From an uncultured Pseudomonadota bacterium (lineage in GTDB: Bacteria > Myxococcota > UBA796), in contig CAJWHX010000124.1 in the NCBI GenBank assembly GCA_913040875.1, positions 1 through 8,511 on the forward strand: a stretch of 8,511 nt of DNA, given 5' to 3'. This document shows, in pieces, positions 1 through 6,661 of the stretch (its first letter is position 1; each line of letters begins with the position of its first letter). Both the position numbers and the translations under genes were made by a program. Below the pieces are notes generated by a model, which made no database searches, was not told the DNA's origin, and was given only the letters and a program-made list of their open reading frames with translations.

Positions 1-509
1 TTGTTGTCAATTTCATCGCAGACTTCATCCGCACTGGGTGAAATATCTATATTGTTATCATCGCAATCTGTATCATCTTCAACATATCCATTTTCGGAAC
101 TACAGGACATTGTGGATACATCTGAATTTCCAAAGCCATCCCCATCACTATCTTCATACCAATCTCGCTCTGGATGCCGAGTGGAATCTTTGTCATCGCA
201 ATCTGTGCTGTCGATGACATATCCAATTGGTTCAACACATCCAGTCAGCGAAGCGTTCGCATCTCCATATCCATCCCCATCGATATCGAGATACCAAATT
301 TGGTCTGGAAACTGATTGGCATCAGCATCGTCGCAATCTTGATTGTTGTCGACAAACCCCTCCGGAACTTCACACGACTCTTGATAAACATAAGGAGAAC
401 CAAAACCATCTCCATCGCCATCCGCAAAATACAATGCAGTCTCGCACGGCTCAAACTCCTTTTCAGTTTCGGCGCACCCGATCATCAGCTGTAATATTCC
501 AAAAATCAT
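1..509 (-). CDS. Lipoprotein with MopE-like Asp/Gly/Cys metal-binding repeats (C-terminus outside window)
   Basis: The reading frame opens at ATG 509-507 and stays open to the left edge, giving at least 169 residues with no stop. The N-terminus is a short hydrophobic stretch ending LMIGC, a plausible lipobox with Cys12 as the lipidated residue; the n-region has no Lys or Arg, which is unusual. From residue 27 come three tandem units of 45-46 residues. Each has an aromatic residue then a DGDGDGFG/DGDGYG-type loop, a single Cys, a GY/GF-V turn and a TDCDD or QDCDD motif. The third ends in DEVCDEIDN, the hallmark of the MopE-type 'putative metal-binding motif' family. Such Asp-rich loops resemble EF-hand or thrombospondin-3 calcium loops, so divalent-metal binding at the cell surface is inferred. 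It is the last visible gene of the minus-strand operon, starting 16 nt after the DUF1501 stop with only a weak GGAT ribosome site. The two other minus frames here carry no such motifs. Confidence 0.85.
   Translation of the reverse strand, partial: MIFGILQLMIGCAETEKEFEPCETALYFADGDGDGFGSPYVYQESCEVPEGFVDNNQDCDDADANQFPDQIWYLDIDGDGYGDANASLTGCVEPIGYVIDSTDCDDKDSTRHPERDWYEDSDGDGFGNSDVSTMSCSSENGYVEDDTDCDDNNIDISPSADEVCDEIDN
3..431 (-). repeat. Three tandem protein-coding repeats (about 135-138 nt period)
   Basis: The units span about 431-294, 293-159 and 158-3, the last cut by the window edge. They code for the Asp/Gly loop plus CDD motif described for the lipoprotein. Conservation is at the protein level (DxDGDGxG and xDCDD); the DNA copies are diverged, so this is an old duplication and not a recent slippage array. 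Confidence 0.75.
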
Positions 510-525
510 TGCATCATCCGTTGTA

Positions 526-1851
526 TTACAAAAGAGCCTGTATCGGAGGTTCTCGATAGTCTCCAAGGTCCTCTTCAATCCCAAGGCGATACAAAAGCGT
601 TCGGGCGATGTGTTCATGACTGATGTAGACACCACTTTCATCATCCACCAAACCAGTGTGTAAACTCACCTTTTGTGATTTCATCTTTTGATCAGACGTC
701 GCACCAATCACAGTTCCGCCCGGAAGTCCCCCACCCAACAACAACGCCGAATTGGTGATGTAGTGGTCGCGACCGAAATTTTTGTTCATCACTGGATTTC
801 GCTGAAATTCACTCATACACCAAATGGTGGTTCGACTGAGCCAAGACCCTCCCGAAGGATGGGGGGTGTCTTCCAATAAAGTGGCCAATGCCGCGACCGA
901 GTTGAATCCATTTTGCAATCTTGGACCATGACGCGTCGCCCAATCATCACCACTGTGTGAATCCAATCCGCGCGCCGCTCTGTACGTCACACACCTCGAG
1001 ACTCCGTTTGTCAGTGCCTGATACGCAACCAATGCGTTTTCAGCCTCACTTCCAGTGACGCCGTTATCAATACCAAAATGCTGTTTTAAATGACTGAGTG
1101 ATGAATTGCTCAAATCAAAGAGTGAAGACATCCCGCTGTCCAAAAGTAACTGAGCGGCATCTCTATTGGCATACATCGACTGCAGCTGATTGGACCGTGT
1201 TCTACTCTTTTCTCGCTCGAAAAATCGATACAGTGCATCTTGTTGGGCATCATTGAGTGCAACTTCACCATCGGAGAGAGCCGCATGCAGGTCCTCTATA
1301 TCGGCACTCTGAAATCCGCTCGACCACAACGGGTGCGATAGATTGTATGATTTGGTCCCGAGAACCAGACTGGGTATATCGTCGTGTTCACCCAACACTG
1401 AAGAGAGCAATGTGGAGACAGAAGAGCCGCGCACCGATTCTCCAGACGGTACCTTTGCCGTCAAAGCATGCTTGGTTGCAGAGCTGTGTCCAACCGAACT
1501 CATCGACATCCCACGTACGAGAACCAGCTGATTTGAAAGCTGAGCCAAGTCCCCAATATATGGACCAAATGTCATTTCTGGGGTCACCACCCGCGGGTCG
1601 CTACCGACATCCAAGATATCGTAGCCAGTCTGTATCTGTGTCTCAGGGACCACATCATTGCTAAATATCGCTGGGTCTCTGGGGTCTAAGGCGAGCAGTG
1701 GATCCCAAGCCCCGCTAAATACCACAAATACAAAGTAGCGATCCGGATCAAGCAATGTACTTTCGGATGCACGGGCCAAATTCGCATATCCAGAGAGGGA
1801 CAATCCCAAACCAGAGGCACCCAATCCTTGTAGAAAATGTCGTCGTTTCAT
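526..1851 (-). CDS. DUF1501 family protein, Tat-exported
   Basis: This 441-residue protein has the length and layout of DUF1501 proteins, which have an alkaline-phosphatase/sulfatase-like fold and unknown activity. It starts MKRRHFLQG, a twin-arginine signal (RRxFL) followed by a Gly/Ala/Leu-rich segment to about residue 28 (ARA-S cleavage site), so export in folded form through Tat to the periplasm or beyond is expected. Family-type motifs are VGHSSATKHA (around His122), LDSHSGDDWATRHG (297-309), the EFQRNP stretch from Glu348 and the GRDH motif at 360-363 followed by a Gly-rich LLGGGLPGG segment. His, Asp and Glu in these motifs are the likely metal or phosphate-type ligands. I chose ATG 1851-1849 over a TTG at 1863: a GAGG site (1861-1858) lies 6 nt upstream, and the Tat motif follows directly. 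The upstream lipoprotein stops 8 nt before. DUF1501 genes often sit beside DUF1549/DUF1588 cytochromes, as here. Confidence 0.9.
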   Translation of the reverse strand: MKRRHFLQGLGASGLGLSLSGYANLARASESTLLDPDRYFVFVVFSGAWDPLLALDPRDPAIFSNDVVPETQIQTGYDILDVGSDPRVVTPEMTFGPYIGDLAQLSNQLVLVRGMSMSSVGHSSATKHALTAKVPSGESVRGSSVSTLLSSVLGEHDDIPSLVLGTKSYNLSHPLWSSGFQSADIEDLHAALSDGEVALNDAQQDALYRFFEREKSRTRSNQLQSMYANRDAAQLLLDSGMSSLFDLSNSSLSHLKQHFGIDNGVTGSEAENALVAYQALTNGVSRCVTYRAARGLDSHSGDDWATRHGPRLQNGFNSVAALATLLEDTPHPSGGSWLSRTTIWCMSEFQRNPVMNKNFGRDHYITNSALLLGGGLPGGTVIGATSDQKMKSQKVSLHTGLVDDESGVYISHEHIARTLLYRLGIEEDLGDYREPPIQALL

Positions 1852-1859
1852 ATGGTGCC

Positions 1860-2501
1860 TCAATAGGTGTAAAAGTCAGGATGGGTAAACAGTCCCACAC
1901 ACACAGTGTTCCACGTAATCGTGTGGTCTTCGGTACGCTGATACACCAAGGTGTACAACTCTTGAAGCGATTGAATCATCGGGTCTTCTCCTACAGGAAA
2001 ATGTCCATGAACAAGTCTTCGCAAATATCGCAAGTTATCAGATATCGTATCTAGATTCCCTTCATCATACGCATCCGAAAAGAAGGGATACAGACCTGCT
2101 GAACCATCGTGGGCTATCCATTCTTGGCAAGAATAGGTGGATGCATCTTGCAGAAACTTTTGGAAGATGACATTGGCAGACAGGTCTTCATTGACGGTCT
2201 CCTGATAATCTGGAACACCAAGTGAGGTGCGATACTCATCCCAGAGAACTCTATTGCCACTCATCCAATCCACGCCCGTAATGTGCTTCATGGATGCTTG
2301 AAGCTGATCGATGGTCATTCGCATACGGGCTCGAGACTCTGGTGACTCAGAAGGCTCCAAGTCCCCTTCACCGACGACGGTTTCATCAACAGTGGATGCT
2401 TCTTCATTCGACGGCTCTCCTGCTGGCGGTTCTATTGTCTCTTCGACGTCTTGTGCTCGGCACCCAATTCCGATGAACAGTGCAATCCAAAAGGGTCTCA
2501 T
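1860..2501 (-). CDS. Small lipoprotein of unknown function, partner of the DUF1588-type cytochrome
   Basis: The product has 213 residues. The N-terminus MRPFWIALFIGIGC gives a clear lipoprotein signal (IGIGC, Cys14), followed by an acidic Glu/Pro/Ser linker to about residue 57 that would extend the domain away from the membrane. The globular part begins RMTIDQLQASMKHITG, which recalls the 'R-L-T-xx-Q-Y-xx-T' opening of DUF1587-type domains. It ends with a Trp, a VCxGLFTHPDF segment and YTY, recalling the 'C-alL-xx-eF' end of planctomycete-type DUF1553/DUF1585 proteins. These similarities are weak and by eye only. There is no CxxCH motif; two isolated cysteines (125 and 201) could form a disulfide. 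The ATG overlaps the upstream TGA (ATGA at 2501-2498) and has a strong GGGAGG site (2512-2507) 5 nt away, so translation is coupled to the cytochrome gene. I infer a structural or docking partner of its neighbours; no activity can be assigned. Confidence 0.85.
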   Translation of the reverse strand: MRPFWIALFIGIGCRAQDVEETIEPPAGEPSNEEASTVDETVVGEGDLEPSESPESRARMRMTIDQLQASMKHITGVDWMSGNRVLWDEYRTSLGVPDYQETVNEDLSANVIFQKFLQDASTYSCQEWIAHDGSAGLYPFFSDAYDEGNLDTISDNLRYLRRLVHGHFPVGEDPMIQSLQELYTLVYQRTEDHTITWNTVCVGLFTHPDFYTY

Positions 2502-4021
2502 TTGCGCCTCCCGTAGGTTTCATCGATGAGCAAGGTCTTGACCAGTGCTGGATAGCTGTATCCACTTTGCTCAAACGCCCGGGTCCATTCCGTCAACAAT
2601 TCAGGGTCTATTTCATCAACTTCCCAGCCATAGAGCCAGGTCACTGCATTTTGAGTGACACATTGGGCCAACGTCCCATCCGACAAGACATCGGTCACCC
2701 AAGCACTGGGACCCGTATCCGGATGGGCACTTTGAGTTTGTTTCAAATATACGTAGGGTAAATACCATCCAATATACGGCTCATCATCGGCATGAATTGG
2801 GTCAACCATGTAATTGTTCCGACAAAAGTTGTTGCACCCTCCATCTTCTGCACATTCCGCACAATTCTCAGAGTAGGTCGGATAATCCGACTCGGTGATG
2901 TATTGACTGGACACCTCACCCCAACGCCCCCAATAGGCCCTCCAAGGTTCCAATCGAGCATGGCAGTCAGCACATCCACGCTTCAGACTTAAATCCGGCG
3001 TTGAGAGTCCTTCATCGATAATCCCACCTGTAGGAGGTACAAATGTACTGCAAAGAAACCCTTCGTAAAATCGACTGGCACGACCTCTATTGGTTTGATG
3101 CCTCAGCAGCCACCCTGCAGAAGTGAGCGCCCCAGAATGTTCCTCTGGCGTTGCGACAGCCACCCAAGTATCAGTGTCAAAGTAATCTAATTCAGGTATG
3201 TTCTCGGCTGGCGCAGAGGTACGCCCAACATAGGAGTCAATATTCCGATAGTAAAAGGACAACGGACCATTCATATAGGTGATATCTTCGGTCAGAATAT
3301 CCGTGTATGGACGCGCTTCTGACAAGGCTCTCTTGACCCGCACAGAAAGTTCTTCTGCAAAAGCTTCTTTATACACAGTTTGCACCGTTCTGGTCATACA
3401 CCATTCCAAGTTGGGACCACATCCACAACCGGAATCTTTGTTGGAATCTCTTGTACGGCAATCCACTCCCGTCTCACTAATGGGATTCGTTCGGGCATCA
3501 AAAGCACACACTTTTATCGGTGTTGTAGGGTTCCAGTATGGAGTCACCCACACCCACCCTTCATCCAAATAGGTGAACTCCTGTCCATTTTGGGTATAAC
3601 TCTGCTCCAAAACAGTCTGGGGTCTGTTCCATTGATCAACATCTGTATTTTCCCAGTCACTACATGACGTCCGCGACTGTCCTCGGACATACTGACTCGT
3701 TTGTTTTCGATAATATAGACCGTTCGAGAAAAACAACACTCGACGAACTTCGAGATCATTTTGATAGGGCGAGTTCCAAAAGATCGACTGATGATGCCGT
3801 ACCACTTGTTCTTCAAACTCGGAAGACGCTAACCACTCATCCAATAGGGACTCATCAATTGCACCGGCAGATTCAATCGCCTCTAATTCTTCGAGGGTTG
3901 GTATCACCCCCCTAATTTGAATACTCATCGCCCGGGCTTCTTCGGTTGGAGACAGGATCATCTCTGAAGGATCCGTCTCTGCGTGAGCTGCCACAAAAGC
4001 CATCGCCAATATAGTGTTCAT
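2498..4021 (-). CDS. Secreted DUF1549/DUF1592/DUF1588-type protein with one c-type heme motif
   Basis: The 507-residue product starts with a Sec signal (MNTILAMAFVAAHA-E). Regions in order: a DUF1549-like start around residues 28-80 (IRGVIPTLEELEAIES, then HHQSIFW), a Cys-rich middle (C172, C188, C199, C201, C208), a DUF1592-like segment (220-260, ending TYMNGPLSFYY), a DUF1588-like segment (HSGALTSAGWLLRHQTNRG from about 295, then FLC), a heme site CADCH at 350-354, a cysteine cluster C387/C390/C396/C400, and a DUF1585-like tail (454-507). Family knowledge predicts a periplasmic or surface c-type cytochrome of unknown substrate. Chosen start: ATG 4021-4019 overlaps the upstream TGA (ATGA) and is 9 nt from AAGGAGG (4037-4031); a GTG at 4045 would add eight residues ahead of the signal peptide and is less likely. 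Unlike Planctomycetota proteins, it is relatively short and has only one heme motif. Confidence 0.85.
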   Translation of the reverse strand: MNTILAMAFVAAHAETDPSEMILSPTEEARAMSIQIRGVIPTLEELEAIESAGAIDESLLDEWLASSEFEEQVVRHHQSIFWNSPYQNDLEVRRVLFFSNGLYYRKQTSQYVRGQSRTSCSDWENTDVDQWNRPQTVLEQSYTQNGQEFTYLDEGWVWVTPYWNPTTPIKVCAFDARTNPISETGVDCRTRDSNKDSGCGCGPNLEWCMTRTVQTVYKEAFAEELSVRVKRALSEARPYTDILTEDITYMNGPLSFYYRNIDSYVGRTSAPAENIPELDYFDTDTWVAVATPEEHSGALTSAGWLLRHQTNRGRASRFYEGFLCSTFVPPTGGIIDEGLSTPDLSLKRGCADCHARLEPWRAYWGRWGEVSSQYITESDYPTYSENCAECAEDGGCNNFCRNNYMVDPIHADDEPYIGWYLPYVYLKQTQSAHPDTGPSAWVTDVLSDGTLAQCVTQNAVTWLYGWEVDEIDPELLTEWTRAFEQSGYSYPALVKTLLIDETYGRRK

Positions 4022-5415
4022 TCCTGAAATCCTCCTTGTTTCCACCCACGAATCACGAGGATCTCTTCCTCTGTCAGTGGAGTGGCACCCAATGGCATGG
4101 TTTGTGCACTCACCTCTTCAATGATCACATCGATATTTTGTTGCCACAACTGAAGCGTATCAAGAGGTATCAAAGCGCTTTGATGATGACAACTCGTACA
4201 GTTTTCTAAATAAATGGGCTCGACATCTGCCCATGAACTCTCCGATAATTCCCCTATTACAAATGGAAACTCTGTGATTGAGGTCCCCTCTGTACCTTCG
4301 GCTACCATTCGAAGAGTATGCGTTCCTCTTTCAAACGATTCTGGATTCAATACAGTACTGTTGGATTCTCCGTTCACATCCAACTGATAGGAACCAACCC
4401 ATACTGAAAAGTCGATCAACGTCTCTTCCAATGTCGGTAAAAAGAAGAGTTCACGAGAGATATCCAGACGCTCATTGGACAGCATCCCCACAACAGCAAC
4501 AGGCTGACCCATCGAGTATCGATACAGATCATCGTCTCTATGAACCATTAAGCGACCTAGGTCATCCACAGTCAACCAATCACCGTCCACATCATCATCC
4601 AGTGTACAGACCTGACCTCTATCGTACACAAAAGAATTCTCTGTGCCTTTAATCCAAACCAAATCTGAGTCTATGGACGCCATCAATCGATTCACCTCAC
4701 CAACACCTGCGATTTCAAACTGGGTCCATCCCCCTGCCAGATACATATGAATCTCTGGGGCTCCCTCTGAGACCAATAAACGCTTAGATAACGTCGACCC
4801 CATTGATGTCGGCAACAGCTTTGGAACCATATGCGTCTGCAACGCATTGTCCACCAACTCCAGCACCTCTAGTTTCGGTGTCGTAATGGCCAAGGTACCC
4901 GAAGAGGTACCAAGCATATCTAGGATATTGGACGAAGAGTGAACGGACACCTCACGCACTTCCTCTCCAGTCCATCGAAACAGTCTGCCTGCCCCGAGCA
5001 ACCATACATTTCCATCCATCACTTGGACTTGCTGAATTGGAACCGGTAGTACATCATTGATCGGTGAAGAAGCCAACACCCCATCCATCATCACGAATAT
5101 TTCACCATCCAATACCAATAGTGTCTGCTGTATCGTAAAACGCTCCCCGTCATACCGCTCTGCAGAATCCATTGTGGATTCTGTCTGCAGATGTTCGTCG
5201 ATAAACAACGTTGTATCTTGATGCTGTTGAATCCATTCATATGGAGATATGGAGACTACATCGGACCCGGATCCGATACGTTCAACAGAAACGTCGCATG
5301 AACCGATTGGATTTAGCAAGGCGACTTCTGATATGTCAGAAGACTCAACCTCTTCGAGAAAACCAGACTCTGAAGAGGATTGGCAAGACAACAATGACAG
5401 CGCAAAAATGTACAT
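4018..5415 (-). CDS. Lipoprotein with propeller-like domain and C-terminal mono-heme cytochrome c domain
   Basis: This 465-residue protein starts MYIFALSLLSC, a compact lipoprotein signal with Cys11 as the lipid site but no basic residue before the hydrophobic stretch. Residues 90-310 contain about five short beta-rich units with repeated patterns such as 'dGxVWLL' and 'GRLMVHRDDDLYRY', suggesting a beta-propeller or sensor-like fold (inference). Residues 330-390 look like an Ig-type domain (GTHTLRMVAEG). The C-terminus is a small cytochrome c: CTSCH at 406-410, a probable axial Met440 in QTMPLG, and LTEEEILVIRGWKQGG at the end, typical of planctomycete/myxococcal cytochrome c domains. It opens the minus-strand operon. 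The ATG at 5415 is the first start after an in-frame TGA 18 nt upstream, and no good Shine-Dalgarno is visible. An electron-carrier or substrate-recognition subunit on the outer membrane or periplasm is inferred. Confidence 0.85.
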   Translation of the reverse strand: MYIFALSLLSCQSSSESGFLEEVESSDISEVALLNPIGSCDVSVERIGSGSDVVSISPYEWIQQHQDTTLFIDEHLQTESTMDSAERYDGERFTIQQTLLVLDGEIFVMMDGVLASSPINDVLPVPIQQVQVMDGNVWLLGAGRLFRWTGEEVREVSVHSSSNILDMLGTSSGTLAITTPKLEVLELVDNALQTHMVPKLLPTSMGSTLSKRLLVSEGAPEIHMYLAGGWTQFEIAGVGEVNRLMASIDSDLVWIKGTENSFVYDRGQVCTLDDDVDGDWLTVDDLGRLMVHRDDDLYRYSMGQPVAVVGMLSNERLDISRELFFLPTLEETLIDFSVWVGSYQLDVNGESNSTVLNPESFERGTHTLRMVAEGTEGTSITEFPFVIGELSESSWADVEPIYLENCTSCHHQSALIPLDTLQLWQQNIDVIIEEVSAQTMPLGATPLTEEEILVIRGWKQGGFQE

Positions 5416-5501
5416 CGGTATTACAATGTATCACATTTGATTGCCCCATTAAAAGATGCATCTACATCTCGCATATAAATTATGCTTATGAGATTTTGAA
5501 G

Positions 5502-5532
5502 TACATACCACACATACTTAAAATGCTGTCAA
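5502..5532 (-). promoter_or_regulatory. Candidate sigma70-type promoter for the envelope operon
   Basis: The minus strand carries a perfect -35 hexamer TTGACA at 5532-5527. The best -10 at a tolerable distance is TATGTA (5507-5502), with a long 19-nt spacer. A better-looking CATAAT (5484-5479) is too far away to pair with this -35 but could pair with a weaker upstream element. The site lies about 90-115 nt upstream of the first gene's ATG, leaving a long leader. It is tentative. Confidence 0.3.
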
Positions 5533-5581
5533 CCAAATCCGCATCTGTCATAATCAGCAAGATAAAATTGCACCAAGCGAT

Positions 5582-5587
5582 TATACT
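5582..5587 (+). promoter_or_regulatory. Candidate -10 element for the KAS III operon
   Basis: TATACT matches the -10 consensus at five of six positions and lies 36 nt upstream of the ATG at 5624. No convincing -35 is found 16-18 nt upstream, so the promoter would need an activator or another sigma factor. Low confidence. Confidence 0.25.
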
Positions 5588-5623
5588 TCATCAATCTTTG
5601 CTCACATTTGGAAACTGTAATTT

Positions 5624-6661
5624 ATGACCATTCGATTTGAAAGTCTGGGCTTATACCTACCGGAAAGGATGGAAAGCACCAAGGTAATAGTCTCTCGACT
5701 CAAAATAGAAACCCCTTTTGATCTCAGCAAGATTACTGGGATCCAGCGACGCCACGTGGCTGAAGATCACGAGGATACACTGTCTATGGCTCTTGAAGCA
5801 GCCCGCGACTGTCTCCAAAACTCTAGATATTCTGCCAATGATTTGGATTGTATCATCAGTTGCTCCATCTCTAGACGCGTGGGGTCTCGGTATCACTTTG
5901 AACCCACGATCAGTTTGTGGGTCAAAAATGAAATCGGTGCCCATCAAGCACTGAATTTTGATCTATCGAATGCCTGTGCTGGTATGCTCACCGGTGTACA
6001 CGTATTGGAAAGTCTGATTAAAAGTGGGACGATTCGCAATGGAATGGTCCTCAGCGCAGAACGAAACTATCCTGGCAGTGAAACAGCGGAGAAGGAAATC
6101 GATTCGATCATGCATGAACAGTTTGCATCACTGACCGTGGGCGATGCAGCTACAGCCGTCATCCTAGATGATTTGGCGGAAGGAGCTGAAGCTCTACACA
6201 TGGTGGAAATGACCAGCTGTTCCGAACCAGCCCAGCTGTGTTTGGGCATGCCCAGCACCGAAAGTGTTGGTATTGCACTCTATACGAAGAACATCAAACT
6301 TCACGCCGCCAGCAACCTGATGATCTGGCCCAACATGGCAAAACGTGTCTTTGCTGCACAAGATAGTTCTCTAACAGAAGAACAGTTTGACTTTCTGATT
6401 CCACATCAGATTGGTACCAAGTTTTCCAAAAAATCGGCAGAAGTTGTCAAATCCATATTGGGTATCGACCTACCACCAATGCTCCATTGCCTTGAAGACT
6501 GCGGAAACACCTCCTCCACATCACACTTTGTCGTTCTCTATCAGGCACTGCAACAAGGCGTGGTCAAACCGGGAATGAAACTTTTACTTGTACCTGCAGC
6601 CTCAGGTATTGTAACTGGATGCACCTCTGTAACCATCGGTAATTTAAAGGTGTCCGCATGA
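5624..6661 (+). CDS. Beta-ketoacyl-ACP synthase III-like enzyme (FabH/OleA family)
   Basis: The 345-residue length matches the family. The thiolase-fold hallmarks are present: active-site Cys118 in NACAG, His261 in IPHQIGTKF, Asn295 in CGNTSSTSH, and the core motif GDAATAVIL (173-181), with a Gly-rich C-terminal loop SGIVTGCTS. The Cys-His-Asn triad of KAS III enzymes is therefore complete, and the protein should catalyse a decarboxylative or Claisen-type condensation of acyl thioesters. Its specialised operon, with a second KAS-like gene, an SDR and a probable acyl-CoA ligase, argues against a housekeeping FabH and for a secondary acyl-condensing role such as that of OleA. The substrate cannot be read from the sequence. 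The ATG at 5624 has only a weak GGAA site (5610-5613). The stop overlaps the next start (ATGA at 6658-6661), so the two proteins are translationally coupled. Confidence 0.9.
   Translation: MTIRFESLGLYLPERMESTKVIVSRLKIETPFDLSKITGIQRRHVAEDHEDTLSMALEAARDCLQNSRYSANDLDCIISCSISRRVGSRYHFEPTISLWVKNEIGAHQALNFDLSNACAGMLTGVHVLESLIKSGTIRNGMVLSAERNYPGSETAEKEIDSIMHEQFASLTVGDAATAVILDDLAEGAEALHMVEMTSCSEPAQLCLGMPSTESVGIALYTKNIKLHAASNLMIWPNMAKRVFAAQDSSLTEEQFDFLIPHQIGTKFSKKSAEVVKSILGIDLPPMLHCLEDCGNTSSTSHFVVLYQALQQGVVKPGMKLLLVPAASGIVTGCTSVTIGNLKVSA

Larger units (their letters stand above)
5416..5623. promoter_or_regulatory. Divergent AT-rich intergenic region between the two operons
   Basis: This 208-nt spacer separates the start codons of two divergent operons and is clearly more AT-rich than the coding DNA around it. 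I see no credible gene in it; a plus-strand open frame crossing it has no coding signature. It contains a perfect 10-nt palindrome AGATGCATCT (5454-5463), an interrupted dyad GCATA-n5-TATGC (5471-5485), and the 9-mer TCACATTTG twice in the same orientation (5431-5439 and 5602-5610), each copy 13-16 nt from one of the two start codons. These are candidate operators for shared control of both operons. Short dyads can arise by chance in AT-rich DNA. Confidence 0.55.

Noticed and set aside
1..315. Plus-strand open frame at the left edge
   Set aside because: It is the antisense shadow of the Asp-rich repeat lipoprotein; its Ser-rich content follows from the opposite-strand Asp/Gly codons.
3..431. 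Possible CRISPR array
   Set aside because: Units are about 135 nt long, diverged in DNA and conserved only as protein, so they are coding repeats.
47..454. Minus-strand frames rich in Met/Ile/Gln inside the repeat region
   Set aside because: They are alternative frames of the same strand; only the frame from ATG 509 shows the regular DGDG and CDD repeats and a lipobox.
510..525. Terminator between the DUF1501 gene and the repeat lipoprotein
   Set aside because: The 16-nt gap has no stem-loop or T-run, so read-through transcription is expected.
1849..1863. TTG start at 1863 for the DUF1501 protein
   Set aside because: The ATG at 1851 has a GAGG site at 6 nt and begins directly with the twin-arginine motif.
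4019..4045. GTG start at 4045 for the DUF1588-type protein
   Set aside because: It would place eight extra residues ahead of the signal peptide; the ATG at 4021 has AAGGAGG at 9 nt and an ATGA overlap.
5211..5627. Plus-strand open frame across the divergent spacer
   Set aside because: It covers the start of the opposite-strand lipoprotein and the AT-rich spacer, with no recognisable domain or ribosome site.
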